DNA from: Sodiomyces alkalinus F11
Taxonomy: Eukaryota; Ascomycota; Sordariomycetes; Glomerellales; Plectosphaerellaceae
Assembly: GCF_003711515.1 (NCBI RefSeq)
Contig: NW_021167092.1
Coordinates: forward strand, 1-64,000
Reading direction: 5' to 3'
Length of the DNA stretch: 64,000 nucleotides
Under the pieces are notes generated by a model. That model was not told the origin of the DNA, did no database searches, and saw nothing but the letters and a program-made list of their open reading frames with translations. Position numbers and translations under genes: made by a program. This document shows, piece after piece, positions 22,871 through 35,600 of this stretch (the stretch's first letter is position 1; every line of letters begins with the position of its first letter).

Positions 22871-24420
22871 GTACTATAGTAAAAAGTCCTCGAAGTCCTT
22901 ACTTAGTACGGCTTCCCGGACTAAGTCACGAGATAGACCTAGTTATACCTTATAGCGCGCACGGTACGCCTACGCTTTAATAGCGATACGCCGTACTAGG
23001 TAGATATCTAGGCGGGAGTCCCCTAAGGATTACCCCTTTCCCTAATCCTCTTTATACTATTTATTAGGACGCTTTACTAGGAATTAATCCGGATACCGCG
23101 GGTTATAATAAACGGCTTTACCGATAACATAAATATCATAGCCTTTCAATATAATAAGGCCACTTTACGGGTGTACCTTAAACGGGCGTGGTAAGTCTAC
23201 TAGAGCTAGTTATAAAGGAGTAGACTACGATTTAAGCTATAGAAATATAAGCTTCTCTACTTTATAAGAAAATATAACCTATTACCGCTCTAGTTACGCC
23301 TTAAGAGTGTACCGGCGCTATAAGTTAGAGAGATAAAGGTCCTAGGGGTTACCCTCGACTAGAAGCTTATCTTCTGTCCTTATATCCAGAAACTGAAAGC
23401 TAAACTCCTTACCTAGAAATACGCCCTTATACGCCTTATAGGGTTACTATGGGGCTACTATATCAGGGACGCGCATAAACTATACTAAATAGTAGTCAGG
23501 AGTACTATACTATACACGGCCCCGGCCTTTTACACGATAGTAGGAAAAGGGGAGAAGCCGAGTAGAGTACTAAAAGGACTAGCTAATAAGTAAGCGTAAT
23601 ACATATATATTATTACCGGTATCTATCGGGCTATAGCTATAAAGGTAATTAGGATAAAGGCGGGGGTCCCCTCCCTTAACTTATACTATAACGCCCTAAC
23701 CGCGCGAGCGGTACTATAAGTAAAAGGCACCTAGATAGAGTAAGCGATACTTTAAGTATAATAAATAGCTAAAGTAGCTATATAGCGTAGAAGATATAGG
23801 GGAGGGGTTAGGCCCTACCTAAGGTCCTAGGGGGTATAAAAGTAGGAAGTCGAGTCCTAGCTCCTCGGGTGGGAATTAGCTTAACGCCTTTAAGAGGAAT
23901 AAGCGTACCGGTAAAAGCGTACCTTATTACACTAATATAGTAGCGTGGCTATAATATAAACGCCCTAATTTAACCGTATAGCACTTAGGAAATATAAGGG
24001 CCTTATAAAACTATAGAGTTTTATCCTTACCTAGATACGAATAGAGAAAATAGGCCTTTATCACTTCCTCTTTATAAAAGGCGTACCGGATATAGCTACG
24101 CCGCGCTACTAGTACGCTAATAGAGGGCCGGAGATAGCGGAATATATCGCATTATACTGCCGGGATATATTAGGGGAGATATAAGAACGCCTCGCGGCTA
24201 ACACAGGCGCGCGCCTACTAATAAAATAAGATTAGCTCTTAGCGCTCCGGAGTAAGGAGACTATAGGTAAGGTCGCGAAATGGTTCCTATAAACCGGGCG
24301 CCTTCCGGACTTTAGACTAGTATAATAACTAGTATTAAAGGCATAATAAAGCCCCTATAGCGCTAAAACCTCGGGTATATATACGGGGGAGGTAAAGACG
24401 ATTACGAAAAAGATAAGTAA
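22871..24420 (+). pseudogene. LINE-C copy 2 ORF2, reverse transcriptase C-terminal part
   Basis: The RT resumes right after the LINE-A insertion. It reads AGVP followed by a PLSLILFILF block (about 23005-23060), the catalytic box GFTDN (23114-23128, D to N at the second Asp), and KVLGVTLD (about 23335). A C-terminal zinc-like block (GPEIAEYIALYC, about 24125-24160) and a closing GRLPDFRLV segment (about 24300) follow. No RNase H block is visible. The order matches LINE-B ORF2, but the sequences are clearly distinct families. Many RIP-type stops. Confidence 0.78.
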
Positions 24421-26325
24421 AGGGAGAGTAAGATATTTATTAATAGCCGCTATACGGCTACGCTATAGCCGTGTTACGGCACGCTTACTTACTCCTCCTT
24501 ATTATCGTTTATATACTTATCAGAGTTATTATTATCGAAATCGGAGCTAATTACTCTACTATCTACTAGGATAACCTTATACTTAGCCTTAGCCTTATCT
24601 TCGGTAGCGGAGGTAGTAGGGTCCCTAGATAAGAGGAGGGAGATATTCTACGATACGCGTTAGTAGCGGGGTTAACGCGGGGGAGGCGCGGGGTAACTTA
24701 TAAGGTAAGCGAGGATAAGCTCTAATATCTTGCCGTTATAAGCGTAGCTACTATTATAACTCTACGGGGGTATAGCGGCGGCAACTACGACTATACTAAT
24801 ACTACCAGCCCGGCGGAGGGCGGCGCGGTATACTCGGAGGGCGCGGGTCTAATAGACAGCCGTTTACTAGTATTTACGGATATACTATAATAGTATTAGT
24901 AATAAGAATATAATATACACGGTATAACGGAGAAGGGGAAAACCTATAAAGGGTATCGGGGTAGCGTGGGCGGCGGCAGCGGCGGCGATAAGGGTATTAG
25001 CGGCGTTATAGTAGGGGGGGGGGAACCTAATAGGAGGATTAGCGGAGCGAGGGCGTAACGGGGATAAACCAGAGCGTAGTAGCTACTACTATAATTACTA
25101 TTAATATATTTAATATAATAAGCGCCCGCCCCTAAGTCGGGTTAATAGATATAGTATAGAGCGGGAGCGTAGCGGGAGTATAGCGAGAACGCGATAAGAC
25201 TATTTACCGGGCGGATTCTAGTAGGGAGCCGCTTAGTAGTTATAGGCTAAGGATATAACGTAAAAGGTATAGGGAGAAGACTTAATAGTAGGCGTAGGCG
25301 TGGACTATACCGGGTTAGAATACAGAGTAAGGGCGTAAAATAGGCACGACGATAATAAAGCGGGGAACTTATAGTGGAGGACTAAGGGGTAGCCGGCCCT
25401 TTACCCGTATAGGCGCTAGTACCGGCTCCCCTTTTAGTGATAAAGGTCTTATTACTAGATATTTAGAGGGGTAAGGGAGTTAGACCGAGGCGGGCGTTAT
25501 AAGGGCGGAGCGGGGGCGGTGCGAGGATAGTATAACCCGGGACCCTATTAGATCTCCTATACTATACCCGAATAGCACCGGGGGATCCCGTACAGGAGTT
25601 CTAGGGTTATACTTATACCGTACCGACTACGTAAAACTTACCTTAAGAACGATAGCTTAAAGAAGGAAAAGAGGAAAGGAGGAAAAAAAAGGAAGAGAGG
25701 GAGGGTTATAAGAAAAGAGAGCGGTAGATTAGCCCTGTAAGTTATTATACCTTCTTGGGAATAGCAGCCACGCCCAGCCTATATTATAGCACTTACCCCG
25801 GAGAGCCTACGTAGCGCGAGTAAGGAAGGTATATAACTAAATAAGGGCTACTATAAATAGTACGTATATAAAAGAGGTTTAGGAATAAACAATAAATAAA
25901 GGAAGGAGTAAAGGGGGGGTGTAGGCGCGCCCCGCCCCCTTGTAAAAGGGAGGGAGGGTATAAAGGGTACCGCGGCGAGGGGAGAATAACCTCGCCGGAT
26001 CCGGAATAAAGGAAAGGATAGCGGCGAGTAACCGTGGCGATAGCGTACTAAGGGCGTGTATAACCCGATACGGCACCTATTAGACTAACTAGCCGACTCC
26101 TATTAGCTATTAGCCCGGAGGTAAGATCCGGTTTTCGAATAGCGATAAAAACAGGGCCGCGGAGCGATACCGTAGCGGCCACGCACGAAGGAACTTCCTT
26201 ATATAATAGGAGCGTAGGAGTTTTTATCTATTAATGGTTTCCCCTCGAAAATTAGAGAAGGACTATTACCTAGGTGGCTAGCCTAGCTTAGCTAAGCGAG
26301 AGCAGAGTAAAAAATATTATTATTA
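24421..26325 (+). mobile_element. LINE-C copy 2 3' UTR and simple-repeat tail
   Basis: About 1.9 kb without recognisable coding potential. It is colinear with 14025-16110, apart from the SINE found there, and ends at GCGAGAGCAGAGTAA plus an ATT-rich tail. Position 24888-24905 is the empty site for SINE copy A. A purine-rich segment lies around 25650-25710. The minus-strand open stretch at 25879-26076 has no recognisable similarity and I treat it as chance. Confidence 0.65.
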
Positions 26326-27440
26326 TTGTTGATATTATTATTATTACTAATAATATCCTTAATATCCTTCGAGTATATCCTTCGTGCTCGAACAAAGGAT
26401 ATCAACCCGTTCCCTCGGTTCGGCTCCTTCCTTTCTTTATTCTTAATCGTTAATCCTTTATCTCAATCCCTTTTTCGATCTGAAGAAGACAATACGCGCG
26501 TAGAGATCCTACCTTATAATCCTATTACTACCTTCTTATTTTTCCATTACTTTTCGTGACTTTAGTCCCTTCCGCTTATCCGATATCTTTAAAGATCTTC
26601 AAAAGGTTATAAGCCCGGAAAAGCTCGACTAAAGTCTCGAAACAACGTATTCCTTAGTTACCCACGGTCGTAAGCTAAAAAGAGAATTCCCCGATTCCAA
26701 ATAACAGTCCCTATTCCTATCCGATATTCCTCTTCACATACTACCGATATTACCTACCTACCTACCTACTAACCTACCTGCCTATATACCTATATACCTA
26801 TATCTATAATCCTACGGTTCGATCGCTCAGTCGGCTTAGTCGTACGCTTATAAATCTACGAAATCTATAAAAAATTCGTAAAAGCCTATAATTACGTGAA
26901 TTAAACGGGTATACTATTCTTTACATACCCATACTATAACCACTATACTATAAGGGCTATTCTAGTTATAATACTAGGATATCTTCGTTACCTATAAGTC
27001 TTTAGTTCTATCTAAGATTTCTATACCTATATATTTTCCGACTATAGAATCCTATATACATATCGTGTTTTCTACGCGACCGTGAATCCCCTCGCTCCGC
27101 GAAGACCCATTTTAGGATCCTCGCGAATAAAGGAATTCAACCGGCCCCACTTTAGATCCGCCGGAATAAAGGAATACTATCTTTAGAAATAAAGGAATTC
27201 TATTATCCGCACGTACGGGTATCGTTTTCTTTATCTATAAAGCTATTTTTCCTCTTTCAGAATAAAGAACTATATACTAATTCTATTTTAGACCCGTACG
27301 AATAAAGGTATCACTATAGTAACCACGTCTATACTTAGAATAAAGAAAATAATAAAGAAAAAGACTATTTTTCCTTATTTATAGTATAACTTTATTAGTT
27401 CTTATCTACAATAAATAAAATAAATACCGTTTAGGAGCTC
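26326..27440 (+). other. Copia-1 5' region (probable LTR/leader), unassigned in detail
   Basis: Non-coding. It begins TGTTGATATT after the LINE-C tail, which would suit a Copia LTR start, but no matching 3' LTR start is found. Positions 26508-26605 repeat, at high identity, the sequence that ends the Copia-1 pol at 32371-32467. A CCTA/TACC-type simple repeat lies at about 26752-26812. From 27120 to 27365 a motif of the form GAATAAAGGAAT recurs at irregular spacing. CA and TG are somewhat commoner here than in the LINEs. Confidence 0.45.
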
Positions 27441-30400
27441 TAAAGATACCCGCGTAGGCTAAACTCAAGGAAATTAACGTGAAGAAGCTAAAGGGTAGTT
27501 AGGACTACCAAACCTAGACGATAGCTATACTTGCTTACTTCGTATATAAAGGAAAGCTTCTAAAAGAGTTTATAAAACCCCTGCCTAAAGATACCTCTAA
27601 TGAGGCAAAAGAAGAAGATTTAAAAACTATTAGAGATTTACTCTCCGCTCTATACGATAGGCCCCTAACGTAGGTTTAGGACCTTAATTTTACTTTAGAA
27701 ATCTAGGAAAAGCTAAAATCCCTATATAAGAAAAAGGGTTTTTAAGCAGACTATAACGTCCTTATATCGTTTTTTAACCTAGATATCTTAGAATTCCCCA
27801 CGCTTAAGGACTTTCTATATAAAGTCTAAACAAGATTAATTATCCTTTAAGGAAGGGATATTATTCTACCTAATAAGGTGGTTTTTACCTAAACTCTAAA
27901 CCGCCTTAATAAGCGTTACGACGTAGTTACCTCGCAGATCACGTAGGCTCTTCGGCACAATATCGATAGCTATATATTCGATAAAATCGTTACTACACTA
28001 ATAGATACGTTAAGGAAAATCGACTCTTCTATCTTAAAGGCCTTATTTATAAAAGCATAGAAAAATCAGACAAACCAGAAAAAATAGTCGAACGGAGGCT
28101 AGTAGCAGAAAAGCCTCTTCTACAGTAACTATAAAAGGTCTAGATATCTGTCGATAAACTATTTCTTTTTATACCCTAAAAAAGCCCCCGCTAGCTAGGT
28201 AGTTAAGGGAAATTCAGGTTCGAGGAAAAATACCTACAATCGGGTAAATAAAAATAAAAAGCCTCCGAAGACTAAGACGGCACCGTCGAAGCTATCGTTA
28301 TAAGAGACTAAAATACTTAATTTCTTCTATTAGTATAAGTAATAAAAGCTCCTAAGAAAAATAAGTAACGATAAAACTATTAATTTAGTTTCGGATTTAC
28401 CACCTACAGAGGAGCCCTTTTTAGAAACTAATACCGATAATAAACCCGAAAATTAGTAGTTCGAAGAAGAAGAAGAATTAGAAGAAAAAGAAAATAAAGA
28501 TTAGGAAGAAGAAGAAGACTCGGACGATAAGGCTCTTCTAGAAGACGTTCCTATTATAACTAAGGCTACACGTCTCCCTAACCCCTACGCGGAAGCCCTA
28601 ATAGATATTAAACAGGTATTTATTCTTTAAATTAATAAAATCCCTTCAAATACTAATATAAATATAGGACGGGTAGTAAAAAAGATTAATAGGATTTTAG
28701 ATAGTTTAATTAAATTAGATTTGACTTTTTATATTAATAGTGGTGCTATAGCATACGTTATAGTAAATAAGTCACTGTTTTCTACGTATAAAACTACTAA
28801 AAATACTGCTAGTTAGGGTAATATAAATAAAATAAAAATAATAGGTACTAGTGACTATTGTATTAAATTCAGGGATTCAAGAAGAATAATACTACTTTAG
28901 AACTGTTTATATATTCCCGAATTAGGTATAAATATTATTAGCCTTCCTATCCTAGATAAAAAGAAAATCTACGGCCTTACAGAAAATAACTAGCTTATTC
29001 TATTTTAAAATAACTAAAATAAAACCACTAACATCTATACTAGAGCTATTTTATATAACGGCCTCTACTAGGCTTCGGCACGGGCCCTAATATACAGGGG
29101 AGTAATAGAGTTATCGTCACGGTCCTTAAAGCCCCACAGTGCTATAAATATAATAGGAATAAAGAAGACTATTTTAGATAAAAGAAAAGGAATAAAGAAA
29201 TAGATTCTAGGAATAAAGGAATAGTCAGGTATAAAGAACACGGTCTTAGAAAATACCCACCTAAAGACCCACTCTTTAGGGTTAAAGATCGTGGAATAAA
29301 GAAAAGAATAACTGGTAGAATAAAGAAAACCGATATAATAAAGAACAGAATAAAGAGACCGAAATAACCGTTAGAAAACAATAAATAATAAAGAGAATAT
29401 AACGCTATAGCACTGCAGGATAGATTATATTAACCCCACTACTTTAAAATATATAAATAAGGATACTATAAATATATCTAAAGAAGATATACAAGAAATA
29501 CAGAGCTATAAAGCCTATAGAAAAACCAAGTCAGCCACGCTTATAAATAAAGAATCTATTGATAAATATAAAGATTTTTCCTACCTTAAAAAGATATATA
29601 TAGATTTATACGGGCCTATCGACCCTATAACTTATAATAGAAAGCGTTAGATTCTGTTTATAATAGACCATTCCATACGGTATCTATAAGCAAAACTGCT
29701 TATAGATAAATCAGAAATAACTATTATCAACGCTATAAAAGAGTGGAAAATTCCCGTTAAAAATAATAAATATAATATAAAAATAAAAGAAGTAGATACC
29801 GATGGCGAGAAAGAATTCACGAATACCTTATTTAAAAGACTATTCGTTGGAATAAATCATAATATAAAACCCCCGTATACCTATAAGACTTAAGGCTCGA
29901 TAGAACGGGTTATAAGGACTATAATAGAAAAAGTCCGTTCTTTTCTCTTCTACTTAGGCCTACCTAAATACCTTTAGGAGGATACGGTTTATTTAGCCGT
30001 TTATACGTATAATAAAACACCTAATTTAGTAGTAGGCTTTAAAACGCCTTACCAATTAGTAGAAAATCGTAAATCTAATATAAATAATATTCGGGTTTAG
30101 GGTTCCGTTATATATTATAAAAACAATAACCCGAAAACAAAGAAACTAGATCTACGAGGACTTCAGGGTGCTTTGATAGGTTATAACGAATATAACTATA
30201 AAATATATAGTCCTCGATCTAGGAAGACTACCTAGTATCGTAACGTTTATATTCTAGAAAATCAGTTTCTGACTTCTTCTTTAGATACTATAATTAATAA
30301 AAATAACCTTGTAACCTATATAAATACTAATAATACGTCTCCTACTATAAATATACCGTAAGTAGAACCGGTTTCCGACCCCGAGTCTTATCTACTCGGC

Positions 30401-32467
30401 GAGTACTATAATAATACTAAACGTACGTTTAGGTCTATCTAAACCGAAGAAGAAGATAAGGATAAGGATAAGGATAAAAATAAAAGACGAAAGGGTCTTC
30501 GAGTAGCGGGCGGTATTATTCTAGCCGAAAATAATAATAAGGATAATATAATCGACCCGGTTAATAACGGCCTTAAATCCAGATTAGAAATTCAAATCCC
30601 TTCTAAATCTTCGAAGGAAAACTATAACGATTATATACCGTATAATAATAATAAGCACTTATTATATATAACTAAAGATACTATACTCGGGAACCTATAG
30701 TTTTAAGAAGATCCCCACTTTCTTTTAACTATAAATTCTTTATACGAACCAGCTACTTATAAATAGACTATAAACTACTCTAATAAAGATAAGTGGATAG
30801 AAGCTATAGTAGCTAAAATAACAGAACTTAAGGGTAGAAGCACCTAGAATTTAATAAGTATAAAAGATACGCCTTAATATAATCATAATAATAATAATAA
30901 TAACCAGAAAAATACCTTAAACGTCTTAGGAGGCCGTTGGGTATATAAAATTAAATATAACGATAAAGGCGAGGCTATAAAATATGAAGCACGTTAGTGT
31001 ATATAAGAGTTTAATTAAGTACTTGGTATTAATTATTTAGAAACCTTTTCTACTACCTGTAGACCCGAAAGCTATAGATTAGCTTTTATACTAGGCGTAT
31101 CCCTAGGCTGGAATTTTAGATAGTTCGACGTAAAGAACGCTTTCGTTTACGCCGATATAGATACCGAGATTTATACTATATAACCCATAGTCTTCGAGGA
31201 AAAAGAAAGCTCTAATAATAATAATAATACTAATAATAATGAATTAGTTTATAAACTAAATAAAGCGTTATACGGTTTAAAACAAAGCCCTAGGCTTTGG
31301 TATAATTTCCTAGTAAAGATACCCCGCGATATCGGCTGCCTAGTCTCTGACTTCGATAACGGTATATTTACTTTTTATAAGAATACAATAGACCGTGCTA
31401 TACTACAATGCCACGTAGACGATATAGTAATACTAAGCCCTTCTACTATAACAATATAGTATTTATTTACTGAAATGTCGAAGAAGATTTCACTTAAAGA
31501 ACTAGGTGAACTTTATACCTTTTTAGGCCACGAAATTACTATAAATAGATTGAATAAGACCCTTTCTATAAATCAGTTACTTTATACGAATAAGATCCTC
31601 GATAAGTATAATAAACGAAGCCTTAAACGCGTTGATACCCCCTATATAAATAAAAAGGGTCTTGTACCAAATCAAGAACAGGCGTCAAAAGCCGATATTA
31701 AAATATACCAATAAGAAATCGGTGCTTTATTATACTAGCACTACACTTAAGACTAGATATAACCTACGCTGTTAATAAGTGCGCTCGATATATGAGTAAT
31801 CCGTCTTCAGAGCACTCTATAGCGTTAAATCGAGTCTGGGCTTATATAAATACTTTTCCTAATATCGGGCTTTTATATAACTATTCTAATAAAAAAGACT
31901 TTAATATTTACGGTTATTCTGATACTAGTTTTTCAGATATAATCGAAGACAGGACTTCTACGTTAGGCTATATCTATTATATAGGTGTAAATAATTTAAT
32001 AAGCTGGACTTCTACTCAATAAAAAGTCGTTGCTTTATTAATAACAGAATCAGAATATATGGCTTTAACCGAAGCTTCTAAAAAAGGAATCTATATATAT
32101 AATATATATACAGACCTAGTAGATAACCTTATATTATTTACGATATAAACTTCGGTTTATATAATAATAATATACCGATTCTTACTATATTAATAGACAG
32201 CGAAAGCGCAAAGAAGCTTTATGAAAATCCTGAATTTCATAAACGTGTAAAGCATATAGACCGTCAGTATCACTACTGCCGACAACAGCTTCAAAATAAT
32301 AAAATAAAGGTCGTTTATATAAATACTAAATTTAATATAGCCGATATAATAACTAAAGGTCTAACTAATGGCCTACATAATACGCTATTACTACCTTCTT
32401 ATTTTTCCACTGCTTTTCGTGACTTTCGTCCCTTCCGCTTATCCGATATCTTCAAAGATCTTCAAAA
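27440..32467 (+). pseudogene. Copia-1 gag-pol pseudogene (Ty1/Copia)
   Basis: The order is diagnostic of Ty1/Copia. Gag at about 27450-28560 is Lys/Gln-rich with an acidic tail (about 28455-28550). The protease motif reads YINSGA at 28730-28747 (D to N). A GAG-pre-integrase segment follows near 29405-29480, then the integrase (YIDLYGPI near 29600; post-integrase GALIGY near 30170). RT covers about 30770-31460 with DVKNAF (about 31130), ALYGLKQSPRLWY and an intact VDD box at about 31415. RNase H covers about 31890-32340 with SDTSFSD, SWTSTQ and SEYMALTEA. Stops are fewer than in the LINEs; single-base frameshifts occur near 31730 and 32145. Asn-rich runs come from (AAT)n at 30885-30903 and 31213-31240. 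Confidence 0.85.
29155..29400 (+). repeat. Cluster of GAATAAAG motifs inside Copia-1
   Basis: About nine copies of a short motif of the form (G/A)AATAAAG(A/G)(A/G) occur at irregular spacing, between the end of the protease region and the GAG-pre-integrase segment. The conserved pol reading has no match here, so it looks like inserted low-complexity DNA. A similar cluster of about seven copies lies at 27120-27365. Confidence 0.6.
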
Positions 32468-32565
<98 letters not shown>

Positions 32566-32640
32566 CATTATTCTTCTTCTTCTTCTTCTTCTTCTTATTC
32601 TTATTCTTACTCCGCTATTCTATCTAATCTATAGGAGCCT
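32468..32640 (+). repeat. (TTA)n/(TTC)n microsatellite, 3' tail of LINE-B copy 2
   Basis: About 100 bases of uninterrupted TTA/ATT repeat (32468-32571) pass into TTC and TTATTC units, then into CTTACTCCGCTAT..., which is the LINE-B 3' end read on the minus strand. Other LINE-B copies have the same tail but far shorter, so this is an expanded tail. It directly joins the end of the Copia-1 pol. Confidence 0.8.
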
Positions 32641-35600
32641 AATTTAGACTATATAGTCCTTCTCGGGTAGCTATAAAAAGGAAAACCTAGGATCTTGGGG
32701 GAAAACCTTTATACTTATCCTTAGTTAGAGTAGTACCGTTATAGGACTGATATAGCCCTGGTTTATCCCCTATATATATCTAGATCACACCTCTAGGCTA
32801 ATAGCTAATAGGAAGGGTAGTAGACTATAGTTCGGGTTAGCCTAGGCCGGTTATTAGCGATGGAGCTAGGGGCCGAAAAGGTGCCGTGGCGTCTCCGCTA
32901 TATAACGGCTATAGTATACTATCTTCGGCCTCCTTATATCCCAGGGGACTATTCCTATTATCCCTTTTCTTTAATTAATACAGAGAAAAGGTAAGGCAGG
33001 TATTCCTGCCTCCTTTAACGGGTAGGTGCTTACTATATCCGGCGGTAAGCAGGAAGGCCAGGGCTCCGCCTATACCCGTAAAAATAGTATATAGTTAATA
33101 GAGGATAAGGTCTGTTTCCTTTCCCTCTTTTCCTTCCTATAACGCCCTAGAGTTTATTATAGGTTTTCCTTATTACGGTTATATTTACGATCTTATACGC
33201 TTACTATCACGGTATTATACTAACTAGTAATATCCCCTAGTTCTCTAATCTTAATTTTCCTATATAATTCTAGTACGTGGTTTATAGTTTATTAGTAGCG
33301 TTATAGTAGTATAGGGTTAACTAGGTAGTACGATAAAAGTAATAATATATATAATACTAATTATAATTAGAATCGTAATATAAGTGTCTTTATATCGTGG
33401 TAGCGCCGTGGTAGTAGTATACTAATAGCCGTAAATACCTTCCCTTTATCATAACCGCCAATGTAAGTAAGGCATAGTTCGTGTTATACCGTATATATAC
33501 CCTAGTAAAATTAAGGTGGTATTATAGCGTTTAACGTGTAGTAGTTACTTCTATTATAGTAAGCGTCTAGGATCTTATCCTAATAATGTTAAAGTTTATA
33601 CTAATACCACGGGCACTAGTATGGCGTGCTTTTAATATGCTAATAGCCGATATCTATATAAGGATATAAGTCGTCCTAATACCGTTAAGGTGCCGCTAGT
33701 ATATTAAGGTATTTAGGTTTCACTAGTTAATAGGTCCCCCCTACTACTAAAAAGTAGTAGTAATATTTTATAGACGTTTATACTATTTACTTATTAGTGA
33801 AGGTTACTAGTAACGGTAGTATTATTACAGTAAGTAGTCTCCTTTTAGTATTATATTAATACCTTACTAATAATCCGTAGGCTAAAGAGCGTTTAAAGAC
33901 GGCGGCTTTATCCTTTAGACGGGCCGTTGCTCGGGCGCTACCTTCTAATCGCGGCCGTGGCGGCACTTTATTAAAGGAGTTACGGGGGGTATTACGCTAA
34001 CTCCGGCGTGTTAAGGCTATAGCGGGTATTCTATTAGATTATTTTATCAATAGCCTTAATAAGGTCTCCTTATAACCCCTTTATGGTATCGATCCGGCTA
34101 ACTATCCTAGGGCCTTAGGTATATTAAAAACGGGGTTAATTCCTCCGAGGGGGCTAAGGAGGAAGGTATTAAGGAGTAGTCGTTTTGGTACTACTAGGGT
34201 CCCGACTTATAAGGCCCTTATTTGATTATAAAGGACTATTATATCCCTTTTACCCTATTATAGTATTACCGCGTTCTTATAGGCGTTCGTGACTTTAAAG
34301 GCGAGCCGGAAATCGTTAAGCCTTCTTTATTATAGGAATTACTTAGCTATTACTCCGGCTTCGGTATTATATTCTAACGCGTTATATAAATCTCCCCTAA
34401 TTATAAGCGGTCTCTTTACGGTGCTAAAAAGGTCTTTACGCTCCTCCTCGGCTATATGCTCGTATTAGAATATTACGTGCTCCGTTATCTTAGCTCCTTT
34501 ATCGCCGTAGGGGCACCGTGTCGATAAGAACCCCGGTACTCTCGCCTTAGCTAGGAAAAATCGTAAACCTAGTTTTTCTAATCTAATCTAGGTAAGTACG
34601 GAACTTTATAGTTTTAGGAGACCCCTATATTTTTGGAAGAAGTATTATATTAGGGGGCGGTCCGGCGCCACTATCGTATATATATAGAGACGCCTCGTCT
34701 TATATAAGATCTGCCCTATACCTTTATTAGGGCCTTCCTCGGGGGTAAGGCCCCCGCCTAGGCTATTAGGGCGGTTAGTTAGGTAGTCTACGCGAGGGCC
34801 GCGTATATTTGATAGTATCGATTCGATACCGCGAGGGCTCTCGCCGCGGCGAATACCCCGGCTAGTATCTTATCCTCGGTACCCTTGTCCTGGATCCGGA
34901 GGACTTTCCGGGTATTAATACTTATAAGATATATGTTAAGGAGGGGGATAAAGGTCTCCTTTTTAAGGACCCTAATACGTACAGCTTTATAGGCTTCTGC
35001 TATAAGTCTAAGGCACCGGTTCTATACCGTTATAAGTACCGCTACAGGGCTATATTAGGGGCCTACTCCAATGTTATAAATGGCTACGTTATAGTGGGCT
35101 ATTACCGGTCTAATTACTAATAGGTATAGCCTCCTTATATCTGCGAAGCTATACCCCTATACTACTATACTAAGCCTGAAGAGGGTATATACTTAGGTAG
35201 CGAGGCGGCTCTTTGCTTTTGTAGCGTATTATCGGAAGTTAAGTTTCCTGTTAAGCTAGACGCCTAGGAGTCTTATCGCCTCCATTACTAGCACCAAAAT
35301 AGCGCTAAGGGGGAGCGGGTTAGGTAAGGGTTAGCGCGACCTTAAAAAGGGGATATAAATATACTTAGCTAATTCGAACTATAATTCGGTTATAATCTCT
35401 TAGTCTAGGTAAGTCCGTTATACGGCGGTAAGGCGGTACTACACCTATACCTTTATTCTATTAAAGACGATAGTATTCGTATTATCAATAAAACCTATTA
35501 CTATCGCTTTAATAATTCTTTTTAGCTCCTTATAAAGGGTAAAGATATAGAGAATAAAAAGGATAGGGGAGATTGGAGAGCTTTATAGTATACCCCCGTG

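Noticed and set aside
26820..26885. tRNA-like sequence (TCGCTCAGTCGG resembles an A box)
   Set aside because: No B box follows at the right distance and the anticodon stem does not pair; probably chance or a very decayed relic.
29169..29381. Hydrophobic 70-codon minus-strand frame that looks like a membrane protein
   Set aside because: It is the reverse complement of the A-rich GAATAAAG motif cluster; T-rich codons give Phe and Leu by composition alone.
32368..32634. Tyr-rich open frame of 88 codons
   Set aside because: It is the translation of the (TTA)n microsatellite tail joined to out-of-frame Copia sequence.
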